A stretch of DNA of 64,000 nt from Pseudomonas sp. B20(2017). Lineage in GTDB: Bacteria; Pseudomonadota; Gammaproteobacteria; Pseudomonadales; Pseudomonadaceae. The first letter of the stretch is position 1; each line of letters begins with the position of its first letter. The position numbers were made by a program, and so were the translations under genes. The notes beneath the pieces are model-generated. The model made no database searches and had not been told where the DNA came from. It saw only the letters and a list, made by a program, of their open reading frames with translations. Shown here piece by piece: positions 35,712 through 44,351 of this stretch. Location: the NCBI RefSeq assembly GCF_002113125.1, contig NZ_NEJP01000007.1:1-64000 (forward strand), in the 5' to 3' direction.

Positions 35712-36566
35712 ATGACCATCGAATGGCAAACCCTGCACCACGAGCCGAGCCTGCCGGGGCTGTACGCCCGGGCGGCGACCCGACGCAAAATCACCGGCAC
35801 CACACTGCCTCACAAAGGTTTGCGCTGCGCCGTCGAAGTGGATGGCAAACGTCTGGCGGCGTATCGCGAGGTCTGCGGTTTCACCGATGACGGCCTGCTG
35901 CCGCCGACCTATCCACATATCCTGGCGTTCGCCCTGCAGATGCAATTGCTGACCGCCAAGGAGTTTCCGTTTCCGCTGCTGGGGCTGATTCATCTGAGCA
36001 ACCGCATCCGCGTATTGCGGCCAATGGGCGGGATCAGTCGCGCGCAAGTCAGTGTCCGGGTGCATAACCTGCAACCGCATCCAAAGGGCGCGACCTTCGA
36101 TCTGCTGACCACCCTCGACGATCAACTCGGCCCGTTGTGGGAAGCCGAAAGCCGGATGCTCTGTCGTGGCGTGAAGCTCGAAAGTGAACCGGTCGAGCAG
36201 ACTTGGGAGCCGACGCTGCCCCTCGCGCAAGTGGCGCAATGGAAGGCCCCGGCGGACATCGGCCGGCAGTACGCGAAAGTCTCCGGCGACTACAACCCGA
36301 TCCACCTGAGTGCCGCCAGCGCCAAACTCTTCGGTTTCCCTGCGGCCATCGCCCACGGTCTGTGGAACAAGGCCCGCACCCTGGCGGCACTGGCGGATCA
36401 TCTGCCCAAGGCCAACCTTGAGGTCACCGTGCACTTTCGCAAACCGGTGCGCCTGCCGAGCGAGGTGAGTCTGTTCGCCAGCGCGGCCGGTTCCAGCGGT
36501 GAATTACGCCTGATCGGCGCCGGGGATCTGGAGCACATGGTGGGCAACTGGCAACCGGTTGCCTGA
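35712..36566 (+). CDS. MaoC-family enoyl-CoA/acyl-CoA hydratase
   Basis: 284 residues. The C-terminal hot-dog domain has the hydratase-2 motif YAKVSGDYNPIHLS...FGFPAAIAHG with the catalytic Asp/His pair (about 196-201); the N-terminal half is a second, degenerate hot-dog domain, as in double-hot-dog hydratases. The ATG at 35712 lies directly after the reductase stop (TGAACATG), so the two are translationally coupled. With the thiolase it can interconvert enoyl-, hydroxyacyl- and ketoacyl-thioesters. Confidence 0.87.
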   Translation: MTIEWQTLHHEPSLPGLYARAATRRKITGTTLPHKGLRCAVEVDGKRLAAYREVCGFTDDGLLPPTYPHILAFALQMQLLTAKEFPFPLLGLIHLSNRIRVLRPMGGISRAQVSVRVHNLQPHPKGATFDLLTTLDDQLGPLWEAESRMLCRGVKLESEPVEQTWEPTLPLAQVAQWKAPADIGRQYAKVSGDYNPIHLSAASAKLFGFPAAIAHGLWNKARTLAALADHLPKANLEVTVHFRKPVRLPSEVSLFASAAGSSGELRLIGAGDLEHMVGNWQPVA

Positions 36567-36872
36567 CATCGAGGGCGGGAAAACCTGCTCAATTGTGTAT
36601 ATATCACTTAAGTTTTGCCGCGCCGCACACGCGACGTCGCCGAATTTCCAGCCTTGATTTTCAAGGCTTTTTTTTACGCGCCTATATCCTCGGTATTAGT
36701 CGTTAGGCGGCATTCGCGGCCGCCTGCATAAAGGCGTTAATACCAACTGGAGAATGGCATCGATCCAGCCTTGCGACTGATATGAGCACAACGGACGAAG
36801 GCATTGCCGGCAACAGAACCGGCAAGCCGTCGAAGACAACGAACGTTGTGACAGGTGCAAGGAATAACGCTC
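36567..36872. other. Gene-free interval upstream of repeat lipoprotein, 306 bp
   Basis: Begins with the terminator of the maoC operon. Beyond it are a GGCGGC-ATTCGC-GGCCGCC imperfect hairpin (36706-36724) and, at 36695-36702, ATTAGTCG, the reverse complement of the CGACTAAT octamer also seen before flp and pprB. No reading frame with a good start signal is visible. Confidence 0.5.
36650..36675 (+). terminator. Intrinsic terminator after the FabG4-MaoC operon
   Basis: Stem AGCCTTGA (36650-36657) / TCAAGGCT (36661-36668) with a 3-nt loop, followed by a run of eight T. It lies about 85 bp downstream of the maoC stop. Confidence 0.85.
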
Positions 36873-38420
36873 ATGAAAACTCAGATGAAAGTTCAAGCGT
36901 CTTGGTGCAAATCGGCAACAGCACTCGCCCTCATTCTCTCCCTCGGTCTGGCCGGTTGCAGCAGTGGCGGTGGCGGTCATCACAGTAGTTCCGGCAGCTC
37001 TTCCCCGAGCGATTCCACCACTGGCACGGGTGGCACTGGAGGAACGGGTGGAACCGGCGATACTGCGGGCACCGGTGGCACTGGCGGAACAGGGGGAACG
37101 GGCGGCACCACCACGCCGACCAATCCTACAGATCCGACCAATCCAACCAACCCGACAGATCCAACCAACCCGACCAATCCGACCACCCCTGCGCTGGTCA
37201 CCACCACGCTGGTGCAGGACGTCGGCAATACCGTAAGCGGCGTCGGCGATGGTGTCGGCCAGGTCGGTGACTCCCTGAGCGGCGTGCCGGTCGTTGGCGG
37301 CGTGGTGCAAAGCGCAGCCAAAACCGCAGGCAACGTGGTGACCACGCTGGGCGATGGCGTTGCCAATGGCATCGGCAAACTGGCAAGCACCGACAATGGT
37401 CTCGGCGTCACCGCTTCGGCAGTTGGCGGCGTGGTACAGGATGTCGGCAATGGCGTGTCCGACCTGAGCGGCAAACTGGCGACTGCTACCGGCAGTGTTC
37501 CGGTGGTTGGCGGAGTGGTCACCCGCGTCGCACCGGTGCTCAACGGCGTCGGTGAAAGGGTCACGATGCTCGGCGATACGCTGAGCACCGCTACTACCAC
37601 CGGCCCGCTCGGCTCGGTGACCAAAGAAGTGGGCAGCAAATTGGTGCCGGTGATTGCCATGGTCGAAAGCACCACGGACAAGCTCGGTAGCGCGACAGGT
37701 TTGGGTGTCCCTCTGAACGGGGTGATCCAGAAGGTTGGCAGCACGGTCGACGGTTTGGGCAACAATGTGACCGGTGCGGGTAACGGAAACGCATTGACCA
37801 ACACCGTCGGCGGCGCGCTGAGCAACGTCGGCACGGCAGTTGGCAAGGCCGGCGGCCTGGTCGACAACGGCACCGGTTCAGGGACTGGCGGTGGCCTGGG
37901 CAACAACGGCCTGCTGCAAACCGTGGGCGGCGCGGTCGTCAATGTCGGCAACGGCTTGAGCACCGGCAACGGCACGCTCGCCGCACCTGGCGGTGTGCTG
38001 GCATCCGTCGGCAATACCGTGGCCTCGCTCAACACGGCACTCGGTGGCTCGGGTTCACCGATCACCAGCCCGACGACGCCTTTGGCAACCTTGGGTAATA
38101 ACGTTGGTGCCGGACTTGCTCCGGTCACCACGGCGGTCACCAGCCTGACCCAGAATGTCGGCGCCGCGACCGGGCTGGGTACCCCGGTCGCCGGCCTCAC
38201 CGGCCAGGTCGGCGGTGCCGTCGGCAACCTCGGCAACACGATTGCCGGCACCAACAGCAACCCGGTAGTGGCGGCGGTCGGCAACACCGTCACCACAGTG
38301 GGCAACACCGTCACTGCGGTGGGTGGGCTGGTCAACGGCGGCACCACCACCGGAACCGGCGGCGGACTGGGTGGTGTCCTCGGCGGCCTGACCGGTGCCT
38401 TGGGCGGCAACAAACGCTGA
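36873..38420 (+). CDS. Gly/Val/Thr/Asn-rich repeat lipoprotein (collagen-like repeat annotation class)
   Basis: 515 residues. Signal peptide with lipobox LGLAGC (lipidated Cys about 29), then a low-complexity linker of Gly-Thr-Gly repeats (about 50-85) and a proline-rich TNPTDP tandem stretch (about 90-115). From about 120 to the end there are irregular repeats built on VGN-x-V/VGG-x-V units, with paired blocks such as VPVVGGVV (twice) and ATGLG-P (twice). There is no cysteine after the lipid site, no known catalytic domain and no TPS secretion domain. It is followed, after a terminator, by a TpsB transporter and then the Tad operon. A surface-exposed, biofilm-related structural lipoprotein is an inference. 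Confidence 0.8.
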   Translation: MKTQMKVQASWCKSATALALILSLGLAGCSSGGGGHHSSSGSSSPSDSTTGTGGTGGTGGTGDTAGTGGTGGTGGTGGTTTPTNPTDPTNPTNPTDPTNPTNPTTPALVTTTLVQDVGNTVSGVGDGVGQVGDSLSGVPVVGGVVQSAAKTAGNVVTTLGDGVANGIGKLASTDNGLGVTASAVGGVVQDVGNGVSDLSGKLATATGSVPVVGGVVTRVAPVLNGVGERVTMLGDTLSTATTTGPLGSVTKEVGSKLVPVIAMVESTTDKLGSATGLGVPLNGVIQKVGSTVDGLGNNVTGAGNGNALTNTVGGALSNVGTAVGKAGGLVDNGTGSGTGGGLGNNGLLQTVGGAVVNVGNGLSTGNGTLAAPGGVLASVGNTVASLNTALGGSGSPITSPTTPLATLGNNVGAGLAPVTTAVTSLTQNVGAATGLGTPVAGLTGQVGGAVGNLGNTIAGTNSNPVVAAVGNTVTTVGNTVTAVGGLVNGGTTTGTGGGLGGVLGGLTGALGGNKR

Positions 38421-38474
38421 TTTGCACCTGGCCGATTCGACGGCCGAACCTACAGCGCCTACGCTTGGTTGAGG

Positions 38475-38506
38475 GCGGAAGATTCCCACGAGTCTTCCGC
38501 TTTTTT
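38475..38506 (+). terminator. Intrinsic terminator between repeat lipoprotein and TpsB genes
   Basis: Stem GCGGAAGA (38475-38482) / TCTTCCGC (38493-38500) followed by six T. The TpsB gene starts only 48 bp later, so it is either expressed by read-through or from a very compact promoter. Confidence 0.85.
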
Positions 38507-38553
38507 CTTAGGAGAAACCCGCCAGGTGCCGGGGTTTGAACATGGAGTGTCCT

Positions 38554-40221
38554 ATGCGCGTCATAGCGTCCCTGCTATTCCTCAGCCTCAGTTCCGTCAC
38601 GTTCGCCGACTCCCTGCCGAGCTTCCTCAACAGCAACGAAACCATCCGCAACCTGCCGGTGCCGAACCTGCCCGCCGATGCCTACCGACCGAGTGCCGCA
38701 CCGTTGCAAGTGCCAGAACCCGGCGCCGTCACAGAACCGCTGATGATGAGTACGAAGATCAATCTGCGAACCGTGCAGATCGAAGGCGGCACACTCTACC
38801 CGCTCAACGAACTGGCGGAGATCTACAAACCCCTGATCGGTCGCGAAGCCAGCCTCGCCGACCTGATCGAAGCGACCCGCAACATCACCCGTCGTTACCA
38901 GAATGACGGCTACCTGTTGTCCTATGCGTTCCTGCCGCAACAGACCTTCGAGGACGGCGTCGCCAGAGTGGTGTTGGTGGAAGGCTACGTGCGGGACGTT
39001 CAGGTGCAGGGCGACATCGGCCGGGTCAAAGGTCTGCTCGACAAACTGATTGCGAAAATCCAGGCCGAACGCCCGCTGACCCGCAAGACCTTCGAACGCT
39101 ACACCACGCTGATGACCCGCATTCCCGGCGTGACGATCCAGGCCCAGGTGCCACCACCTGGCACCACCGACGGTGCAACGACGCTGGTGGCCCAGGCCAG
39201 CCGCAAACCGTTCACCAGCACCCTGAGCACCACCGAAGACAACCGCAACGGCACTCAGGCCCTGCTGGGCGTGAGCAGCAACTCACAAACATCGATGGGC
39301 GAGCAACTGACCCTCAGCGGCCTGTTCCCGCCGGGAGATGATCACGAACATTACTACCGGCTGGACTACAACCAGTTCATCAATGACGAAGGCGCGCAAC
39401 TGAACCTGTCCGCTTCGCGCTACCGCGCCGATCCCGGCACCAACGTGTTGCTGAGTAACGGCCTGCAACTCAAGCCACACCGTGAAAACGATCGTTACTC
39501 GCTCGGTTTCACCCTGCCGCTGATTGCCGCCTCGAATGAGCTGCTGACCGCCGGATCGCGCTTTTATGCTGTCAATGACAAGACCCGCTACAACGTCATC
39601 GGCTACCCGCTGAGCGTCGAAGAACGCACCGACATCCGCGCCCTCGCCTTCGAAAGCGACTGGCGCAAGGCCGATGCACGGCAACTGCGGATCCTCAGTG
39701 GCGGCGTGTATCAGGGCTTCGACAGCCTGGGCGCGCACACCAACAACAGCGCCACCGATCTCGACTTCTTTCGGGTGCGCGTTTCGGGCGTGCAGAGCGA
39801 CAAATTCCTCGATAACTGGCAAGGGGTACTGTCGGCCGCACTGTACTGGAGCGACGACACCCTGCCCGACAGCGAACGCGCCGTTTTCGGCGGCCAGAAT
39901 TTCGGCCGCGGTTATCCCGACGATCAGGCGTCGGGCGACAAGGGCTGGGGCGTGGCTTACGAGATCAACTACAGCTTCAACCGCGACGGCAACTGGGTGC
40001 GCATCCTGCAACCGTACTTCGTGCTCGACCGCTCGCGCAGCTGGTTCAACGAATTGCCGGTGCAGGCCAACAACCTGTCATCGGCAGCGTTCGGCCTGAG
40101 ATTCGGCGATGCGAAGTACTACAACATTGCCCTGGAAGCGGCCAAGGCGATGTCGGATGAAGCGCTGGACACCTTCAATCGCCGGCCGCGCTACAGCATC
40201 AGTTTCAGTTATCAGTTATAG
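38554..40221 (+). CDS. ShlB/FhaC/HecB-type two-partner-secretion outer-membrane transporter (TpsB)
   Basis: 555 residues. The ATG at 38554 follows GGAG (5-nt spacing) and opens a signal peptide (cleavage after VTFA, about residue 18). Domains: a linker helix region, POTRA-1 (INLRTVQIEGGTLYPLNEL..., ~70-150), POTRA-2 (VRDVQVQGDIGRVKGLL..., ~150-225), and a C-terminal beta-barrel with alternating aromatic strands and the FGRGYPDD loop-6 motif (the VRGY/F equivalent, ~450), ending in SYQL. Such proteins export one large TpsA substrate. No TpsA lies nearby; upstream is a repeat lipoprotein and downstream, convergent, the Tad operon. Confidence 0.88.
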   Translation: MRVIASLLFLSLSSVTFADSLPSFLNSNETIRNLPVPNLPADAYRPSAAPLQVPEPGAVTEPLMMSTKINLRTVQIEGGTLYPLNELAEIYKPLIGREASLADLIEATRNITRRYQNDGYLLSYAFLPQQTFEDGVARVVLVEGYVRDVQVQGDIGRVKGLLDKLIAKIQAERPLTRKTFERYTTLMTRIPGVTIQAQVPPPGTTDGATTLVAQASRKPFTSTLSTTEDNRNGTQALLGVSSNSQTSMGEQLTLSGLFPPGDDHEHYYRLDYNQFINDEGAQLNLSASRYRADPGTNVLLSNGLQLKPHRENDRYSLGFTLPLIAASNELLTAGSRFYAVNDKTRYNVIGYPLSVEERTDIRALAFESDWRKADARQLRILSGGVYQGFDSLGAHTNNSATDLDFFRVRVSGVQSDKFLDNWQGVLSAALYWSDDTLPDSERAVFGGQNFGRGYPDDQASGDKGWGVAYEINYSFNRDGNWVRILQPYFVLDRSRSWFNELPVQANNLSSAAFGLRFGDAKYYNIALEAAKAMSDEALDTFNRRPRYSISFSYQL

Positions 40222-40225
40222 GCCG

Positions 40226-40257
40226 CTGTCGCAGGCAACTGCGGTTGCCTGCGACAG
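40226..40257. terminator. Perfect hairpin between converging tpsB and Tad operon ends
   Basis: A 14-bp perfect stem CTGTCGCAGGCAAC / GTTGCCTGCGACAG with loop TGCG, between the tpsB stop and the last gene of the leftward Tad operon. There is no T-run, so it is perhaps an RNA-end barrier in both directions rather than a standard terminator. Confidence 0.55.
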
Positions 40258-40262
40258 TGCGA

Positions 40263-40532
40263 CTACTGCTTGTCGATCTTGCCACCCGCATCCGGGTCGT
40301 AGAAGTCGGGAATCTCATACTTGTACTTCTTCAGCCAGCGCTGCATTGCCAGCTCACGTTCGGTGGCCGTGGCCGCCTGAGGATCGGGGGACGCCGCCTT
40401 GTTGCGGCTTTGCAGCAACAGCCAGCCTTCGGTTTCCTGCTGCTGGGCCGAGGCCGGGCCGGCATCGATTGCCAGTGCACCGAGCGGCAGACTCAGCAGA
40501 CTCAGGCAGCAAAGAGTCTTGAACGTGTTCAT
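40263..40532 (-). CDS. DUF3613-type small secreted protein of the Tad locus
   Basis: 89 residues. The ATG at 40532 is preceded by AAGGAGGTGCC, a strong site, and begins a signal peptide (MNTFKTLCCLSLLSLPLGALA, cleavage about 21-25). The mature part holds the conserved ERELAMQRWLKKYKYEIPDFYD block (in parts, ~60-80). A gene of this kind occupies the same place, beside tadD, in P. aeruginosa (PA4298). It is last in the leftward operon. Its role in pilus assembly is unknown. Confidence 0.78.
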   Translation of the reverse strand: MNTFKTLCCLSLLSLPLGALAIDAGPASAQQQETEGWLLLQSRNKAASPDPQAATATERELAMQRWLKKYKYEIPDFYDPDAGGKIDKQ

Positions 40533-40548
40533 GGCACCTCCTTGAGGC

Positions 40549-41271
40549 TCACTTGATCGTCGCCGGTTGCGCATCAACTGCCACCGCGACCTGATTGCCA
40601 GCGACGGGTCTGGCCTTGACCGGCGACTTGAGTTTCTCCGCGCGTTCCTGGGCATCGGTGAACTGTTCCGGGGTCAGGTGCGCGCGGCTGACCACTTCCG
40701 CGGCTTGCTGCCAGTTGTTCTGATAGAGCAGCAGGGTCACCAGATTCAGCGTCGCCAATTGATTGTTCTGTTTCAACTCGATGGCCGTCAGAAACTCGAA
40801 GCGAGCGTCCTCGAGCCGCAGCTGATTGAGGTACACCACGCCCAGATCGTTGCGGATGTCTTCATTGGTTGGCGCCAGTCGCGCCGCCCGTTGCAGGTGG
40901 GCCTGCGCCTGGCCGTTGTCGCCACGGGCGGCGTACAACTGGCCCAGGCCATGTTCGGCGTCGGCGTTCAGGCACGTGCCGAGCAGGCTGCGATACAACG
41001 GCTCGGCTTCGCTGCGTCCCAGCAGGCGATAGACCTTGGCCTTGCGCAGCCGCACCTCGACGAGGTTGTCGGGCAGCCCCTGCAGGTTGGCCAGACTGGC
41101 GTGCAGCTTGCCGTCGTTGACCAGGTCATCCGCCAGGTTCAGCGACAGCTCCTGCTCGGAACTCAACTTGCTGCAATTGGCCGGCGCCAGCATCGTCGTC
41201 CACGGCGCCTGACCGTCCGTTGCACAACCGCCAAGCAGCAACAGACTTGCCACAACCATCAGTGCTTTCAT
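40549..41271 (-). CDS. tadD: TPR-repeat lipoprotein TadD
   Basis: About 240 residues. The ATG at 41271 opens MKALMVVASLLLLGGC, a lipoprotein signal with the lipid Cys near residue 16; the frame is open further upstream but without a signal. The body is made of tetratricopeptide repeats (GLGQLYAARGDNGQAQAHLQRAARLAP and LGVVYLNQLRLEDARFEFLTAIELK, in parts). TadD is the pilotin-like assembly lipoprotein of the Tad secretion system. It is separated by only 16 bp from the DUF3613 gene. Confidence 0.85.
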   Translation of the reverse strand: MKALMVVASLLLLGGCATDGQAPWTTMLAPANCSKLSSEQELSLNLADDLVNDGKLHASLANLQGLPDNLVEVRLRKAKVYRLLGRSEAEPLYRSLLGTCLNADAEHGLGQLYAARGDNGQAQAHLQRAARLAPTNEDIRNDLGVVYLNQLRLEDARFEFLTAIELKQNNQLATLNLVTLLLYQNNWQQAAEVVSRAHLTPEQFTDAQERAEKLKSPVKARPVAGNQVAVAVDAQPATIK

Positions 41272-41293
41272 CCATCGCTCTCCATTGCCATTG

Positions 41294-42187
41294 TCAGGAC
41301 GCAAACGCCCGGGTGATTGCGGTGAAACCGGGGCCTGCCAAAACGATCAGCAAGGCCGGAAACAGCAGCAGCATCATGACCACCGACATCTTCGCCGACA
41401 TCTTCGAAATGTATTCCTGCAAGCGTGTCAGGCGTCGGTCATCCAGCAGTTGCTTGAGCGTCAGCAGCGATTTCATCGCGCCGCCGCCCTGTTGAATCAG
41501 TTGTTGCAGGATCACGCAGGTGTCGGTGAACTCATCCACCGCCAGCATCACGGCCGCCTTGTTCAGCTCTTGTCCGAGTTCCAGGCCCGAGTCGACCCGG
41601 GCCAGAATCAGGTGCAGTTCGCTGGTCAGTTCCGGCAGCAGTTTCTGCCCTTCAATGCTGAGCACGCGCAGGGCCTGTTCGACGGCCATGCCGGACTCGA
41701 ACAGGATCCGCAGCAACGGAATGAACGTCGACACTTCCACCGCAATGATTTTCTGCCGGCGGGCAGCGGCATACGCCAGCAGGCGTTTGGGCAGCAAATA
41801 GCCGACGCCGGTGGCGATCATCGGCACCAGCCAGCCGTTGGGAGCGAGGGGGAAAAACACTTCTTTCAAAAACACGCCCAGCCCCAGTGTCAGCAGCGGC
41901 GTGCCGATCTGGCAGGCGGCAAACAGCGAGCGCTCGCTGGCCCGACGCCAGCCGAGGCGGCTGAGCAGAATCTGGGTTTCACTGTCGATGCTCACCGAGC
42001 GCTGTCCGAACCGGCTGCTGCCCAGTGCCCGCAGCCAGTTGCCGAAACGGTTCTCGCGCACCAGGTGCCCCTGCAGACGCTGGTTGACCTGACGTACCCG
42101 ACGCCGCTCGGTCAACAGGTGATTGCCGACCAGCAACAACGCCCCGAGCAACAGCATGAGACTGGCCAGCATCAGCATGTCAGACAC
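41294..42187 (-). CDS. tadC: Tad inner-membrane platform protein TadC (type II secretion F family)
   Basis: 297 residues from a GTG at 42187 (an ATG three codons in, at 42178, would avoid the overlap with tadB). It has an N-terminal membrane segment, a cytoplasmic T2SSF domain (FIPLLRILFESGMAVEQALRVLS, in parts, about 155-180) and two C-terminal membrane segments ending near LFPALLIVLAGPGF. With TadB it forms the inner-membrane platform driven by the TadA ATPase. It overlaps the end of tadB. Confidence 0.88.
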   Translation of the reverse strand: MSDMLMLASLMLLLGALLLVGNHLLTERRRVRQVNQRLQGHLVRENRFGNWLRALGSSRFGQRSVSIDSETQILLSRLGWRRASERSLFAACQIGTPLLTLGLGVFLKEVFFPLAPNGWLVPMIATGVGYLLPKRLLAYAAARRQKIIAVEVSTFIPLLRILFESGMAVEQALRVLSIEGQKLLPELTSELHLILARVDSGLELGQELNKAAVMLAVDEFTDTCVILQQLIQQGGGAMKSLLTLKQLLDDRRLTRLQEYISKMSAKMSVVMMLLLFPALLIVLAGPGFTAITRAFAS

Positions 42188-43064
42188 TCCTCAACATGCG
42201 CCACAGCGCCAGGCAACCGGAAACCTGCAATACCACCGCGACAATCAGCATGGTCCGGCCGCCCGAGTCGTTCCACATGCCGAGCATGTAGCCGGGATTG
42301 GTCAGCACGAAGTAACTGACCAGGATCACCGGCAGCGATCCGAGCACCCAAGCGGTCATCCGGGTTTCGCCGGTCAGCGCGCGCAGTTGGCGGGCCCCCT
42401 GGTCGCGTTCGCGGATCAGTTTGATCAGGTTCTCCAGCAATTCGCTGGCGTTGCCGCCGTAGCGGTGGTTGACCTTCAGGCCCAGGGCGAACATGCGCAG
42501 TTCGTCCTGCTCGTAGAGCTCGGCGAAATCGCTGACCGCGTCCGGCAGGTTCACTCCCAGCTGCACGTTGCGCTGCACCCGGCCCATCGCGGCTTTCAAC
42601 GGGTCCTCACTGGCTTCGATACCGCCCATTACTGCATCGCTCAGGGTCCGGCCGGACTTGAGGCTGCGCACGGTGTGATCGAGCAACTGCGGCAGCTGTT
42701 CGATCATCCGATTGAGCCGGCGCCGATACCGCCACGCGATGTACAGCCGCAAAATCAGCGGCGGCGCCAGTATCAGCACCAGCAAACCGATCCAGTCGGC
42801 CATCAGGTAACCCAGCATCATGGCCACGACCCACAACGACAGCCAAAGCCCGAAGTGCTCGTCAGGCCGGCCGAGGCCCGCCCGCAGAAACATCCGCTCC
42901 AGCCCGGTCCACGAGGCTTTTTCGGCGACGCCCTGGGGTTGCCCGGCGGCGAGGCGCGAGAGCACCCGTTCGTTGGCGGTCTTGCGCACACCCTGCAGGA
43001 ACAGGCGAATCGACAGCCCCAGTAACAGCAGGCAGAGGACGATCAGAATCACCGGTCCGATCAT
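42180..43064 (-). CDS. tadB: Tad inner-membrane platform protein TadB
   Basis: 294 residues. TM1 at about 5-20, two membrane segments around 85-125, then the T2SSF domain (LPQLLDHTVRSLKSGRTLSDAVMGGIEASEDPL, in parts) and a C-terminal membrane segment. It is the paralogue and partner of TadC. ATG at 43064, 18 bp downstream of the tadA stop. The order tadA-tadB-tadC-tadD is the standard Tad order. Confidence 0.9.
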   Translation of the reverse strand: MIGPVILIVLCLLLLGLSIRLFLQGVRKTANERVLSRLAAGQPQGVAEKASWTGLERMFLRAGLGRPDEHFGLWLSLWVVAMMLGYLMADWIGLLVLILAPPLILRLYIAWRYRRRLNRMIEQLPQLLDHTVRSLKSGRTLSDAVMGGIEASEDPLKAAMGRVQRNVQLGVNLPDAVSDFAELYEQDELRMFALGLKVNHRYGGNASELLENLIKLIRERDQGARQLRALTGETRMTAWVLGSLPVILVSYFVLTNPGYMLGMWNDSGGRTMLIVAVVLQVSGCLALWRMLRSV

Positions 43065-43082
43065 GACGAAGGCTCCATGCGT

Positions 43083-44351
43083 TCAGCCCAGACTCGACTC
43101 GTGCCGCAACTTGTCGCCGGCCGGGTTGACCGCCTCGCGCAAGAAGCCGAAACCGGTGCGTCGATCCAGCCGGAACAGGGTGTTGGTGACGTAGACATCT
43201 TCGCGCACGCCGACCACTTCCACCACTTCACTGACACAGCGGCGGCCATCGGGCATGCGGGTCAATTGAATGATCACGTCGAGTGCCGCGCAGATCATCT
43301 GCCGCAGGGTGCGTTCGGCCACCGTGCGCCCGGTCAGGCCAACCAGGGTTTCCAGACGCAGCAATGCATCCTGGGCGTTGTTGGCGTGGACCGTGCTCAT
43401 CGAGCCGTCGTGACCGGTGTTCATCGCCGTCAGCACGTCGAGCACTTCGACGCCACGGATCTCGCCGAGAATGATCCGGTCCGGGCGCATCCGCAGGGCG
43501 TTGCGGATCAGGTCGCTGGCCTTGACCTCGCCGTGGCCCTCGGCATTCGGCGGGCGGGTTTCCAGACGCACAACATGAGGGTGGCCGAGCTGCAGTTCGG
43601 CGACGTCTTCGATGGTCACCAGTCGCTCATGAGGGTTGATCAATTGGCTGAGGATATTCAGCAGCGTGGTCTTGCCGGTGCCCGTGCCGCCGCTGATCAG
43701 GATGTTGCAGCGCTTGCCCACGGCCTCCTGGAAGCACTCGAAAATCGGCAGGTCGATGGTTTGCATCGCAATCAGGTCGCTGCTCTTGAGCATGTCCTTG
43801 CGGAATTTCCGAATCGACAGACAGGGGCCGTCGAGGGCGATCGGCGGGATGATCGCGTTGACCCGGCTGCCGTCCGGCAGGCGCGCATCGACCATCGGCG
43901 AAGACTCGTCCAGCCGCCGACCGAGGGGCGCGAGAATGCGCTGCATGACCCGCTCGACGTGGTGTGCATCGATGAAGCGCAGGTCACTCAGATGCAGTAC
44001 ACCGTCGCGCTCGACGAACACCCGGTGCGGGCCGTTGACCAGAATCTCGGTCACGACGGTGTCGCGCAGCAACACTTCCAGCGGGCCGAATCCGGTCAGT
44101 TCATCGACGATTTCTTCCGCCAGCCGCTCCATCTCGTAACGCGAAATCGCCAGGTGCAAACGGGCAATGTATTCGGCGACCTTGTCGGTGACGAATTGCG
44201 CCAGCAATTGCCGCGAACCTTCCAGGAGGTTTTTCCCGGACTCCTCGATGGCATCGATGATGTAGCGATGCAGGACCAGTTTCAGGCCTTCGTGATCGGT
44301 GTTGCCCGACTGCCCGCGCGCCGGCGCACCGAAGAGTTTTTCCGGGCTCAT
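43083..44351 (-). CDS. tadA: Tad secretion ATPase TadA/CpaF
   Basis: 422 residues. The N-terminal helical region is followed by a VirB11/CpaF-type ATPase: Walker [10 protein letters not shown] (221-229), Asp box [10 protein letters not shown], Walker [11 protein letters not shown] (291-300) and the His box downstream ([15 protein letters not shown]). It is a hexameric motor that should power assembly and possibly retraction of the Flp pilus. Its start overlaps the tadZ stop (ATGA). All catalytic motifs are intact. Confidence 0.94.
   Translation of the reverse strand: MSPEKLFGAPARGQSGNTDHEGLKLVLHRYIIDAIEESGKNLLEGSRQLLAQFVTDKVAEYIARLHLAISRYEMERLAEEIVDELTGFGPLEVLLRDTVVTEILVNGPHRVFVERDGVLHLSDLRFIDAHHVERVMQRILAPLGRRLDESSPMVDARLPDGSRVNAIIPPIALDGPCLSIRKFRKDMLKSSDLIAMQTIDLPIFECFQEAVGKRCNILISGGTGTGKTTLLNILSQLINPHERLVTIEDVAELQLGHPHVVRLETRPPNAEGHGEVKASDLIRNALRMRPDRIILGEIRGVEVLDVLTAMNTGHDGSMSTVHANNAQDALLRLETLVGLTGRTVAERTLRQMICAALDVIIQLTRMPDGRRCVSEVVEVVGVREDVYVTNTLFRLDRRTGFGFLREAVNPAGDKLRHESSLG

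Noticed and set aside
37010..37200. CRISPR or DNA tandem-repeat array
   Set aside because: The repetition is at protein level within an open reading frame with varying codons, and there are no spacers or cas genes.
36980..38413. 477-codon minus-strand frame rich in Pro/Leu/Thr
   Set aside because: Produced by the repetitive codon use of the lipoprotein gene on the other strand; no start signal or signal peptide.
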